From: Lachnospiraceae bacterium
GTDB lineage: Bacteria > Bacillota > Clostridia > Lachnospirales > Lachnospiraceae
Length of the DNA: 64,000 bases
Assembly (NCBI GenBank): GCA_024403355.1
Contig: JAKSRW010000010.1
Span: 17,708 to 81,707 of the forward strand
Direction: 5' to 3'
Part shown: positions 34,810 through 44,021 of the stretch, piece after piece
Position numbering within the stretch: position 1 is the first letter of the stretch
Layout: each line of letters opens with the position of its first letter
Translations under genes and position numbers: made by a program
Notes under the pieces: generated by a model
Seen by the model: the letters and a program-made list of their open reading frames with translations, nothing else
Databases searched by the model: none
What the model was told of the DNA's origin: nothing

Positions 34810-36336
34810 ATGAGTACAGATAACGAAACAGTAACTGCACAGGACTCTGAAGAGATTCTCGAAAATGCAGCTGCCAAAGTAAATGAAGCTGCCGGAGATT
34901 TCACAGAGGCCGCAGAAACGGTCGCCGATACCGTAGAAAGCTTCAACGATGAAGCAACAGAAGCTTCCGTGGCAGCGCAGGAGACGGCAGCCATGGCTGC
35001 AGATTCTGCTGAGGAGGTCAAGGCTTCATTTAAGAAGGAAAGCAAAGCAGGCAGAGTGATTCTCTGCATCAGTATAGCAATCGTAATACTTGCGATTGTT
35101 CTTGTAATTGCAGCACTCATTATTGCTTCTTCCATGAAGGGCAAAGGACGCGTCAGCCAGGATGCTTCTATATTCGAAGCAGTATCCACATTCTTTAGCG
35201 GCGAAGACAAATCAGCTTCCAATAATAATTCAGACAATACAGACAGTTCATCTACTGCCCAGCCTACAAAGGCAGCCGATTCATCAGCTACCGTAGACAT
35301 CACAGCTACTCCCGATGATTCAACAGGCAGCACGACAGTTGAACCGATTCCCACCTTCGAGGTTACTACCAAGCTCGGACAGTATAAGGGCATCGAAGTT
35401 GACTACATGGATACTACTGTTACAGATGCAGATGTTGAAGCCAGAATTCAGTCTGTACTTGCTTCAAAGGCAGAGCAGGTTGCTGTTACAGACAGACCCT
35501 GTAAAGCTTCCGATACGGTAAACATTGATTATCTCGGAAAAATCGATGGCGTTGCATTTGACAGAGGTGCAGCAAACGGTGTTGACCTTCTGCTTGGTTC
35601 CGGCAATATGATACCCGGCTTTGAAGAAGGCATCATAGGACACAACGCAGGTGAAAGCTTCGTAATTGATGTTACATTCCCTGACCCCTACCAGAATAAT
35701 CCCGATATGTCAGGAAAAGCTGCTACCTTTGATATTACCATCCACTCTATCACAGCAAATGTGCTTCCCGAGTTCACAGATGAATTCGTTACCGCAAATT
35801 CAGAATTTACAAACATTGCAGACTATACAGAGAACCTTAAGGCAAGTATCCAGGCCGAGAAAATTTCCGCAGCCAATGATGACGCTGATACAAATATTCT
35901 CTTAAAGGTAATTGACAATTGCAGCTTCGAAGGTCAGATTGAAGAAGAAATCAGCTATGGTGTTGAGGCACAGCGCAGCTACTACGATAATATGGCTTCA
36001 CAGTACTACGGTGTAGACGGTGCCACACTCTTCCAGTACTTCTACGGTATTACAGCTGCACAGTATGATACTATGCTTCATGAGCAGTCAGTTTTCTCAA
36101 CAAAGATTACTCATGTTCTCGAAGAAATCATCAAGGCGGAAAATATCAGCTATACAGACGATGAGTATCAGACAAAGTTCAAGGAAGTATTCTTCGATAC
36201 CTACGGCTTCGAAAACGAAGAGACCGTTTACCAGAACATTTCAAAGGAAGAGGCTGAGAAGCTTGTTTCAGACCAGCTTCTCAAGGACAAGGCACAGAAA
36301 ATCATCCTTGATAATGCAATCATTAACGGCAAGTAA
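34810..36336 (+). CDS. Membrane-anchored trigger-factor-like FKBP chaperone
   Basis: A 508-residue protein. An acidic, alanine-rich cytoplasmic N-terminus (1-75) is followed by a transmembrane helix (about 80-108, VILCISIAIVILAIVLVIAAL), a Ser/Thr/Asp-rich linker, an FKBP domain (about 235-325: DTVNIDYLGKIDGVAFDRG, GSGNMIPGFEEGI) and a helical C-terminal domain resembling trigger factor (EFTDEFVTANSEFTNIADYT). The ribosome-binding N-domain of true trigger factor is missing. It therefore probably folds secreted proteins outside the membrane. Confidence 0.85.
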   Translation: MSTDNETVTAQDSEEILENAAAKVNEAAGDFTEAAETVADTVESFNDEATEASVAAQETAAMAADSAEEVKASFKKESKAGRVILCISIAIVILAIVLVIAALIIASSMKGKGRVSQDASIFEAVSTFFSGEDKSASNNNSDNTDSSSTAQPTKAADSSATVDITATPDDSTGSTTVEPIPTFEVTTKLGQYKGIEVDYMDTTVTDADVEARIQSVLASKAEQVAVTDRPCKASDTVNIDYLGKIDGVAFDRGAANGVDLLLGSGNMIPGFEEGIIGHNAGESFVIDVTFPDPYQNNPDMSGKAATFDITIHSITANVLPEFTDEFVTANSEFTNIADYTENLKASIQAEKISAANDDADTNILLKVIDNCSFEGQIEEEISYGVEAQRSYYDNMASQYYGVDGATLFQYFYGITAAQYDTMLHEQSVFSTKITHVLEEIIKAENISYTDDEYQTKFKEVFFDTYGFENEETVYQNISKEEAEKLVSDQLLKDKAQKIILDNAIINGK

Positions 36337-36375
36337 TTTAATAAATCAGCTTAATAAACACCTCGCATAAATTAT

Positions 36376-36410
36376 AAAACCCCGGGAGCTTCGACAACTT
36401 CCGGGGTTTT
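36376..36410. terminator. Bidirectional intrinsic terminator
   Basis: AAAACCCCGGGAG pairs with CTTCCGGGGTTTT (one G-U) around a 9-nt loop, giving U-tracts on both strands. It lies between the convergent genes ending at 36336 and 36428. Confidence 0.92.
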
Positions 36411-36427
36411 GATTTTCTTATCTGTAA

Positions 36428-37744
36428 TTATTTTAAAGTAATCAGTTCAACCTTTTTGCCGGCTGTCAGTACAAATAATTCCTCACCAACAGAGCTAACA
36501 TCGGCATCTGCGCTAACCTTCACTTTCTCACTTGCAGTTTTCATCTTTGCATTTACCAGATACATATATCCGTTTTTAACAACAGGAGCATACTTTCCGT
36601 AAAAATCGGCCGCACTGTCAAAGAATCCCAGTTCTTTACCCTTTAAATCCATATATCCTTCTTTATCCGCTGCGTTCTTTACAAAATATGATTTTCCGTT
36701 TTTACATAAAGATATCTCTTTGTACTGCTTACCAACAAAGCTGTCATTCCTAATGTCCACAACTCTGACCATATATTCCTCACCCTTTGAGTACTTTGCA
36801 ACTACCTGTCCTCCGTGAATCGCAGCAGTTATACCCTCAAATGTATAGCCGTCAAAGCCTACAGCTTTTTTAACTGTATATATTTTATCATCTTCAGCAG
36901 AAAAAACCACTATCTGTTCAAGCTCATTGTTCTGATCGTATTTTTTACAATAGATGGAATTATACTGACTCGATAAACGATATTCCCAATCAGGCATTTT
37001 TTCTTCTATTACCGTAAGTCTTCCCTTGCTGTCATAACGAACAAGCTTTGTTTCCTCTTGGGCATAATCTTCATCTACGGCATAATATACATAATCAGTG
37101 TCTCTTCCGGGGAATAACTTAACATATTTACCGGGTCTGTTATTGTAATAAAGCTCATCACCCTCAGAATCAACAATTAAAATAGCAGAGCCCGCTCCGT
37201 CTTCAGAACCTACAAGAACTCCTCCGTCTCGGAACATACCGACATATTCGAAAAAGTATGGCATGTCATTAAAAGCAGTCACAGTTTTTACTGTTTTCTT
37301 CTTACTGTTATATTTTAATGCCATACAATAGTATTTCGGAATCTCCTCCTCATAGTATCCCTCATAATCCTTGGGGTCCACAGGAACTTTTACAAAAAAT
37401 GTATTGCCTTTTGTAAGTAATTCGTCATCGTAATATGTCCATCCCTGAACATCAAGCATCCCCTTCGTATCAACCTTTGCAGCCGCTAATTTACCGGTTT
37501 TCTTCCAGTTTTTTAATACCGAACTGTCAATGGAAAACAGTTTTGCAGGCTCTTCGCCATCAAAATCTATACGATATAAATCTTTTCCAAAATCTTTAAT
37601 GTCTGTCGCCCCTTTAAAAGCGTCTGTCAGGTTCGCAGTGATTATAGTCTTTTTCTCTGCCGCAAAGCTTTCGTTTGGCAGAATCAATAAAGTACACAAT
37701 ACCATCGATAATACAAACAGGCATCTCTTTATAATAGATTTCAT
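36428..37744 (-). CDS. Secreted protein of unknown function
   Basis: A 438-residue protein with a signal peptide (MKSIIKRCLFVLSMVLCTLLILPNE, cleavage likely after SFA). The mature part is a run of beta-strand units with repeated Tyr/Gly motifs (ILIVDSEGDELYYNN, LVRYDSKGRLTVIEE, GYMDLKGKELGFF), suggesting a beta-propeller or WG-repeat-like fold. The start is ATG 37744 with GAGGAG 10 nt upstream. It follows the Ig-like-domain gene by 16 nt and probably shares its transcript. Family not recognised. Confidence 0.72.
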   Translation of the reverse strand: MKSIIKRCLFVLSMVLCTLLILPNESFAAEKKTIITANLTDAFKGATDIKDFGKDLYRIDFDGEEPAKLFSIDSSVLKNWKKTGKLAAAKVDTKGMLDVQGWTYYDDELLTKGNTFFVKVPVDPKDYEGYYEEEIPKYYCMALKYNSKKKTVKTVTAFNDMPYFFEYVGMFRDGGVLVGSEDGAGSAILIVDSEGDELYYNNRPGKYVKLFPGRDTDYVYYAVDEDYAQEETKLVRYDSKGRLTVIEEKMPDWEYRLSSQYNSIYCKKYDQNNELEQIVVFSAEDDKIYTVKKAVGFDGYTFEGITAAIHGGQVVAKYSKGEEYMVRVVDIRNDSFVGKQYKEISLCKNGKSYFVKNAADKEGYMDLKGKELGFFDSAADFYGKYAPVVKNGYMYLVNAKMKTASEKVKVSADADVSSVGEELFVLTAGKKVELITLK

Positions 37745-37760
37745 ATTAGTTTGTCTCCTC

Positions 37761-38822
37761 TCACATTGACTCATAGCCAAAAATTATACTGTTATTTACC
37801 GAACAGAAGCCATCGAAATCCACCGGCGCGTATTCGCTGTCATCTCCAAAAACATTGGTATTTCTGACCGACTTGTGATTGAAGCAGTCAAATCTGTCAT
37901 CCTCCATTTCATCTCGATCAATACCGTTAAATCTGATAACATCCACAAGTTTTTCATTCTTGTAGAGCAAAATATAATTAGTAACTATTATTTTATGACC
38001 GTACGACTTGTAAATACCGGCATTATTAATCAGGCTTCCCTTAATCTTATAGGCCTGACCGTCTTCATCTGTATCTGCTGCATATACCTTCTCAATTTCA
38101 TAACAGTAATTATTTTTGTCAACATCAAGCAAATCATAAAAGGCACTGTAAGAGTTATGGGTTTTGTTTTTATGGTCTGCCTTAACAAATACTGTATCAA
38201 ATGTAGGCATATATCTAGAATACGAGCAGCTGTAATCATCGATTTCAAAGGACTTATCCAAATAAATATAGTGATAATCCGTCGTAGATGCCCCTATATA
38301 AAAGCTTTCAGATCTATACGAGCTTTTGCCGTTATCAAGCTTTGACTTAAGATTTATCCGAACATTTATAGGATGCTTATATTTGTTTGTAACCTTCAAT
38401 TCCACAAAATTATTATCTAATTTATTTGTTTTAATAATTATGTTTTTCTTTATAGATTTTGCATCATAAGCCATCCTAACAGTTACATTGCAGGTAAACG
38501 TAGCCTTTTTTGTTTTGGCTGTAATCTTACATTCTCCTACTGACACTGCAGTTACTCTTCCGTTTTCATCCACTGTGGCAACTTTTTTATCACTTGTGCT
38601 GTATTTGGGTGTTGAAGAGTAATTTTTTACTTCAAGCTTTCCAAATCCGTAGTAGTATTCCGAAGGGTCTGCATATTTTCCGGGCGACTTGATAAAAATC
38701 ACCATATTCTCACGGTTAATCTGTTCCTTCTTTTCCGCAGCTTCTGCAGAAGCCGGTAACAGACAAAGCATAATTGTCGTTGCCATCAGCAATAATCCAA
38801 AGATTTTTCTGAACGTCTTCAT
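37761..38822 (-). CDS. Secreted protein with a BIG2-type Ig-like domain
   Basis: A 353-residue protein with a signal peptide (MKTFRKIFGLLLMATTIML, cleavage near ASAEA), followed by a bacterial Ig-like group 2 domain (residues about 60-115; STSDKKVATVDENGRVTAVS, CKITAKT) and a C-terminal domain of about 230 residues rich in Tyr and Asp that I do not recognise. AGGAGG precedes the ATG. The BIG2 fold is typical of surface or secreted proteins. Confidence 0.8.
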   Translation of the reverse strand: MKTFRKIFGLLLMATTIMLCLLPASAEAAEKKEQINRENMVIFIKSPGKYADPSEYYYGFGKLEVKNYSSTPKYSTSDKKVATVDENGRVTAVSVGECKITAKTKKATFTCNVTVRMAYDAKSIKKNIIIKTNKLDNNFVELKVTNKYKHPINVRINLKSKLDNGKSSYRSESFYIGASTTDYHYIYLDKSFEIDDYSCSYSRYMPTFDTVFVKADHKNKTHNSYSAFYDLLDVDKNNYCYEIEKVYAADTDEDGQAYKIKGSLINNAGIYKSYGHKIIVTNYILLYKNEKLVDVIRFNGIDRDEMEDDRFDCFNHKSVRNTNVFGDDSEYAPVDFDGFCSVNNSIIFGYESM

Positions 38823-39012
38823 TTTAATCCTCCTTGTAATATATATTTTTTGACCTTCGGTTTTATTTTACAACAAATAGAAGCACAGAATACTCCGCAT
38901 GCAAAATTGACCCATAAATTGGCAAAATTGGGCGGCAGAAAAATAAAGCAGAAAAAAAGAAGAGGAATTGGGCGGCAAAACACCACGTAACCTCTTCATA
39001 TGCAATCCTCAT

Positions 39013-39045
39013 AAAAAACCGGAGGCTTAACCGCCTCCGGTCCTT
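39013..39045 (-). terminator. Intrinsic terminator after the esterase gene
   Basis: CCGGAGGC/GCCTCCGG (39019-39026 and 39033-39040) directly after the stop at 39047, with six U on the minus strand and TCCTTTTT on the plus strand. Confidence 0.92.
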
Positions 39046-39046
39046 T

Positions 39047-40330
39047 TTATTTAAAAGTTCTGTAATTTTCAGGCCAGCTTCCCCATTTATCCGTTCCGTC
39101 AGCATTAGGATTCCCGCTCTTCATAAATGAGGCCCAGCAGTCAATCATCTCTTTTGATAAACTGTAGTCCTCATCCGTCATCGGACGCCAGCTCCTGTCA
39201 AGCGTTCCGAAGGTATACCAAAGCTCCGCTGAATGAAATGCTCCTTCACCATTTCCGGGAAGATTATGTGCAAAATAATAAAGGTACACAGGGCAGCCCT
39301 GCTTTTCCAGCTCAGTTCCGAGACGGCAGGTTCCCTCCCAGAGCTCACCGTTTGGCTCCTCTGCAGTAGATATATCCATCCACAAATCATCCTTGTTTGC
39401 GCCCATCATATAAGGCAGCTTAAGCATTTTGCCCTGTGAGATGGAGTCATCGGTAGACAAAGGCACTATATCATTGTCAATGATTGGCGCCAGAATACCT
39501 ATTTCCTGCATCCTGGGAAGCCCGTCAAAGATATTATAGAGCTCCATTGCCGGAATCTTTTTCAGCTCCTGCAAGCTTTCACAGCCTGCTGCCTGCAAAA
39601 GCTGCGAATAAACCTGCTCCGCACTTTCTTTATCCAACAGCTCACCTACGCCCGAGCGGTAGCCTGCTCCGCTTTGGAAAATAGCTTTACAAAACAGGCC
39701 CTCGCTGTAAGGACTATTAGCTAAAAATAATGCGCTCATTGCTCCCGCCGACTGGCCGAATAAGGTGATATTATCCGGATTTCCGCCGAATGAAGCAATA
39801 TTTTCTTTTACCCATTTTAATGCCTGAAGCTGGTCTCTGAGACCTAGATTTGTTCTTTTCCCTTCTCCGGGTGTCGGAAGAAATCCGAAAAGATTACATC
39901 TGTACGCGATTGTTACCAAAATTATTCCGCGCTCGGCATATACCCTTCCGTCAAATTCCATTTCCGAAGCATATCCGTTTTTAAAAGCACCGCCGTGTAT
40001 CCAGACAGCTACAGGACAGTTTTTACTATCTTCTGACTTTGGTGTCCAGATATTAAGGTACAGACAATCCTCCGATGCCTGAACATTATATTCCGGATTT
40101 TGATAAAATTCCTTGCCCCAGAGCTCCAGATTGCCAAGCTCCTGCTGGATAGCCTTCTCACGGAAATGGTCCGCCGTAAGTATTCCATCATATGCTTCGG
40201 CTTCCTGCGGAGCTTCAAAACGCAGCTCCCCGACCGGTGCCTTTGCATAGGGTATTCCAAAATATGTCAAATAGCTGTCATGGTCTACCCCTGCAATTTT
40301 ACCGTATTTTGTCTCAATTATATTTTTCAT
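39047..40330 (-). CDS. Type-B carboxylesterase
   Basis: A 427-residue alpha/beta-hydrolase. It has the N-terminal GIPYAKAPVGELRF, EDCLYLNIWTP, the oxyanion loop VWIHGGAF, the nucleophile elbow GQSAGA, and a catalytic histidine in GAFHSAELWYTFG. No signal peptide, so it is intracellular. It begins 7 nt after the GH31 gene at ATG 40330 (MKNIIETKYGKIAG); an ATG 17 codons upstream would overlap GH31. Its pairing with a xylosidase suggests removal of acyl groups from imported oligosaccharides; this is inferred. Confidence 0.85.
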   Translation of the reverse strand: MKNIIETKYGKIAGVDHDSYLTYFGIPYAKAPVGELRFEAPQEAEAYDGILTADHFREKAIQQELGNLELWGKEFYQNPEYNVQASEDCLYLNIWTPKSEDSKNCPVAVWIHGGAFKNGYASEMEFDGRVYAERGIILVTIAYRCNLFGFLPTPGEGKRTNLGLRDQLQALKWVKENIASFGGNPDNITLFGQSAGAMSALFLANSPYSEGLFCKAIFQSGAGYRSGVGELLDKESAEQVYSQLLQAAGCESLQELKKIPAMELYNIFDGLPRMQEIGILAPIIDNDIVPLSTDDSISQGKMLKLPYMMGANKDDLWMDISTAEEPNGELWEGTCRLGTELEKQGCPVYLYYFAHNLPGNGEGAFHSAELWYTFGTLDRSWRPMTDEDYSLSKEMIDCWASFMKSGNPNADGTDKWGSWPENYRTFK

Positions 40331-40337
40331 TCTGTTA

Positions 40338-42359
40338 TTATAAGCGTATGAATACAGGCATATAGTCAATGGGTGCATCAACCGTTACCGTGCATCCGCC
40401 CTCGAATACCGTATTATCTGATGTAAGCTGCCATTTTCCCGCAGGAAGGTAAACCTCACGTTTAAACTGGTTAAGCTTAAGAATAGGTGCTACAAGATAC
40501 TTATCGCCGAACATATACTGGTCCTGAAGCTCCCAGCAGTTTGAATCCTCAGGGAACTCATAGAACATTGCTCTGATAAGGGGCGAACCGTTTGCACTTG
40601 CCTCCTCATAAAGCTTCTTGATGTAATCATGCAGAGAAATACGGACATTGTAATATTTCTTCATGATTTCATAATTGTCCTCACCGTAGCTCCAAAGCTC
40701 ATTGGGCTGACCTGTATGAAGATATCCGCCGCCCCAGTCTCTGTCATCAAGAGGCGGAATATCGTAAGGACCGCGGTCGCCGTGCATACGAAGCACTGCC
40801 GAATATACCGCAAACTGATACCATCTGATGAGAAGCTGACGGAAATCAGGGTCATTTACATCATCCGTCATGAATCCGCCGATATCGGTTGTCCACCAGG
40901 GAATACCTGCAAGTCCCATATTAAGGCCGCACTGAAGCTGGTCTGCAAAGGACTCGAAGTTACTGGGCACATCACCAGACCATACCACATTTCCGTACTT
41001 CTGAGAACCGGCCCAAGCACAGCGGAGAAGATTTACCACAGGCTTATTCTCCTTGCTCATCTCATCATAGAAGATTCTGCTGTACATCTGAGGATACATA
41101 TTGCTGATTTCAAGTGCAGGACCGTCGCAGTAACGGTAATTTTCAAAATCATACACACCGTAATCGGGCTCTGAATTATCCAGCCAGAATGCATCGATTC
41201 CAAAGTCGTAGTAATTCTTTTTACAAACCTCCCAGACATATTTTCTGGTCTCGGGATTGAAGGGATCGATTTCGACACAGTCACCCTGATAATCATAGGT
41301 CTGTGCTGCACCGCGCTCTGTTTTAATGAGAAGTCCCTGCTCAGTCATGGGATAGAAATTCTCACTCTTTCTGTCAACAGAGGGCCATACCGAAACGATG
41401 ACCTTAATACCCATCGAATGAAGCTCGTCCACCATAGCCTTCGGATCCGGCCAATAGGTCTTATCGAATTTCCAGTCACCCTGAACTGTCCAATGGAAGA
41501 AGTCGATGACAATCTGGTCAATTTTGATGCCCTCTTCCTTATATTTTCTGGCAATGCTGAGAACCTCCTCCTGAGTACGGTAGCGAAGCTTACACTGCCA
41601 TAAGCCCATAAGATTCTCGGGGAACTCGCCTGCACGGCCTGTCACAGCCGTATAATTCTCCACAAGCTGCTTGGGTGCATCCGCAACTGTAATCCAGTAG
41701 TCCATATCCTTTGTCGCACGGGCAATCCACTCTGTATAATTATTTCCGAAGGTTACACGGCCGACAGCGGGATTGTTCCACAAAAAGCCGTAACCCATAG
41801 AAGATACCGCAAAAGGAACTGAAATCTGGGAATTTCTCTGCGCCAGCTCGAGCACACAGCCCTTAAGGTTCATATCGTTCTGCTGATACTGGCCCATACC
41901 GAAAATCTTCTCTCCGGGATTACTCTCAAACTTAACATTGAGTGTATACTCACTTCCGCCGATATTACCCTTCCATTCTCTGTTTGTAATCTTTAAACAG
42001 CGGCTCTCCTTAGAAAGTGTTCCGCCGTAAAATCTGAAATATTCACGTAAAAACTTTTCACCGTCGCGATAAAAGGTAATTACACCCGCAAAATTCACCT
42101 CTGCACTGACACGTCCGTTTCTGATGACTGCGTATTCCTGGCCGGGATTAGAGTCCGAGCCCATCCACTTGTCATTTTTCTTAATCTCAACTACAGGACT
42201 GCACTGTTCCTTCTCCTCCGTAAGAGCCCAGTCCTTACCCGAGAATTTACCCTGCATAGTCGCACGCACACGAAGAGAGTCCTTACCCCAGGCCTCAATT
42301 CGAACGGTTTCGCCTGCCTTTTTAAACACAAGCGCCCCATTATCATTGATAAAAATCAT
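40338..42359 (-). CDS. GH31 alpha-xylosidase-like glycosidase
   Basis: A 673-residue GH31 enzyme. The nucleophile is D394 in FWLDNSEPDYG and the acid/base D463 in WSGDVPSNFESF; GLAGIPWWTTDIGGF and the N-terminal beta-sandwich (KIFGMGQYQQN) are typical. The WLDxxEP form is seen in alpha-xylosidases and transferases acting on xyloglucan fragments, though alpha-glucosidase activity cannot be excluded. ATG 42359 has AGGAGGAAGGT upstream; the longer frame from 42428 crosses it. No signal peptide. Confidence 0.85.
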   Translation of the reverse strand: MIFINDNGALVFKKAGETVRIEAWGKDSLRVRATMQGKFSGKDWALTEEKEQCSPVVEIKKNDKWMGSDSNPGQEYAVIRNGRVSAEVNFAGVITFYRDGEKFLREYFRFYGGTLSKESRCLKITNREWKGNIGGSEYTLNVKFESNPGEKIFGMGQYQQNDMNLKGCVLELAQRNSQISVPFAVSSMGYGFLWNNPAVGRVTFGNNYTEWIARATKDMDYWITVADAPKQLVENYTAVTGRAGEFPENLMGLWQCKLRYRTQEEVLSIARKYKEEGIKIDQIVIDFFHWTVQGDWKFDKTYWPDPKAMVDELHSMGIKVIVSVWPSVDRKSENFYPMTEQGLLIKTERGAAQTYDYQGDCVEIDPFNPETRKYVWEVCKKNYYDFGIDAFWLDNSEPDYGVYDFENYRYCDGPALEISNMYPQMYSRIFYDEMSKENKPVVNLLRCAWAGSQKYGNVVWSGDVPSNFESFADQLQCGLNMGLAGIPWWTTDIGGFMTDDVNDPDFRQLLIRWYQFAVYSAVLRMHGDRGPYDIPPLDDRDWGGGYLHTGQPNELWSYGEDNYEIMKKYYNVRISLHDYIKKLYEEASANGSPLIRAMFYEFPEDSNCWELQDQYMFGDKYLVAPILKLNQFKREVYLPAGKWQLTSDNTVFEGGCTVTVDAPIDYMPVFIRL

Positions 42360-42488
42360 ACCTTCCTCCTTATTGCTGTTCTGCCGTAATCCATTCAACG
42401 TCAGACTCCTTGCCGCATCGATTGTCATTCTTTATAGAATCGCTGCCTGCTATCCTTCTGATTTATATCTTCTTCCCTGATACGGCAG

Positions 42489-42523
42489 AAAAATACTGCA
42501 TGAAGCCATCACTCCATGCAGTA
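42489..42523 (-). terminator. Intrinsic terminator after the M18 aminopeptidase gene
   Basis: TACTGCATG/CATGCAGTA (42494-42502 and 42515-42523) with inner AG/CT pairing, followed on the minus strand by TATTTTTC. Confidence 0.82.
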
Positions 42524-42578
42524 ATTATAACAAAAATATTGCTTTTTGTTCAATGTATCTAATTAGCCCTTGAATGGA

Positions 42579-43991
42579 TTATATTTCCTTTAAGAAGGCC
42601 TCATAGCCCTTCTCTGTCTCATAAATATCTGCCTTGCTTGCAACCTCCCAGGGAGCATGCATATTATGAAGGGCTACACCGCTGTCGATAACCTCCATAT
42701 TATACTTTGCCATGATATATGCAATGGTTCCTCCGCCGCCCTGGTCTACCTTTCCGAGCTCTGCCATCTGGTAGGATACCTCATGCTTGTCAAGCGCTGC
42801 ACGAAGCTTGGCGATAAATTCAGGGTTCGCATCATTTGAACCTGACTTTCCGCGGGAGCCGGTGAACTTGCTGAAGGCCATGCCGCGTCCAAAATATGCG
42901 CAGTTCTTTCTCTCCATTACAGAAGGGAAATTAGGGTCAAACGCCGCATTAACATCCGATGAAAGCATATGTGAATTCTGTAATGCGCGGCGCACTGCAA
43001 GCTCGCTGTAAGCACCCATTTTATCGAGCAGCTCAGCAATAATATTTTCAAAAAACGCAGAGGTCATACCGGTGGCACCGACGCTTCCGATTTCCTCTTT
43101 ATCAACAAGAATACATGCTGCTGTTCTGTCAATTGAACTGCAGTTAAAAATAGCCTTTGCAGATGTAAATGCACAGATTCTGTCATCCTGGCCATAGCCC
43201 ATAATCATACTCCTGTCAATACCGTAATCCCTTGCTCTTCCCGCAGGTACTACCTCAAGCTCAGCTGACATAAAATCAGCCTCTTCGATATCATATTTAT
43301 CGGCTATAAGCTTCATTACATTCGCTTTAACCGCATCCTTTTCCTCATCCTTCAAAGGCATGCTTCCGACAAGGACATTCAAATCCTCACCCTCTATTAC
43401 CTTTGCCGCCTTCTTATCCATCTGGTCCTGTGCAAGATGAATGAGAAGGTCCGAAATTCCTACTACGGGATCCTTATCGTCCTCACCGATAACAACCTTC
43501 ACAACACTGCCGTCCTTCTTACATACCACGCCGTGAATCGCCATAGGGATTGTAACCCACTGGTACTTCTTGATTCCGCCGTAATAGTGTGTATCAAGAA
43601 AAGCAAGCTCTGTATCCTCATAAAGAGGGTTCTGCTTAATATCAAGTCTGGGAGAATCGATATGTGCGCCGAGAATCTTCATACCCTTCTCAAGAGGCTC
43701 TGTACCTACTACAAACAGTACCACAGCCTTTCCCTTGTTTACTGCGTAAAGCTTATCTCCCGCCTTAACCTTTTTAACCTCATAAAGGTTTTTGTAGCCC
43801 TGTTTTTCCGCCATGGCTACGATTTCATCCACACATTCACGTTCTGTTTTGCAAACGGAAATGAAATCCCTGTATTCGTCACATAATGAATTTAATGCCT
43901 TCAAGTCCTTTGCCGCGTACTTGAGCCAGGCATTTTTCACCTTTTTACTATCCTTTTTTGTATCCTTCTTTACAGTTTTCTTATCTGCCAT
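42579..43991 (-). CDS. M18-family aminopeptidase
   Basis: A 470-residue zinc aminopeptidase. Metal-ligand motifs are GAHIDSPRLDIK, the bridging YGQDDR, the catalytic DKEEIGSVGATG and the C-terminal VALHNMHAPWEVASK. It has a lysine-rich N-terminal tail (ADKKTVKKDTKKDSKKVK). It cleaves N-terminal residues of cytoplasmic peptides. It is 30 nt downstream of the kinase-like gene. Confidence 0.92.
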   Translation of the reverse strand: MADKKTVKKDTKKDSKKVKNAWLKYAAKDLKALNSLCDEYRDFISVCKTERECVDEIVAMAEKQGYKNLYEVKKVKAGDKLYAVNKGKAVVLFVVGTEPLEKGMKILGAHIDSPRLDIKQNPLYEDTELAFLDTHYYGGIKKYQWVTIPMAIHGVVCKKDGSVVKVVIGEDDKDPVVGISDLLIHLAQDQMDKKAAKVIEGEDLNVLVGSMPLKDEEKDAVKANVMKLIADKYDIEEADFMSAELEVVPAGRARDYGIDRSMIMGYGQDDRICAFTSAKAIFNCSSIDRTAACILVDKEEIGSVGATGMTSAFFENIIAELLDKMGAYSELAVRRALQNSHMLSSDVNAAFDPNFPSVMERKNCAYFGRGMAFSKFTGSRGKSGSNDANPEFIAKLRAALDKHEVSYQMAELGKVDQGGGGTIAYIMAKYNMEVIDSGVALHNMHAPWEVASKADIYETEKGYEAFLKEI

Positions 43992-44021
43992 TTTGCTTTC
44001 CTGCCTTTCTTTTTTATCACA

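Noticed and set aside
34788..35393. 201-codon minus-strand frame
   Set aside because: It is antisense to the N-terminal part of the trigger-factor-like gene; codon bias and promoter support the plus strand.
38863..39105. 80-codon minus-strand frame
   Set aside because: It overlaps the esterase 3' end and the terminator, has no ribosome binding site and no domain features.
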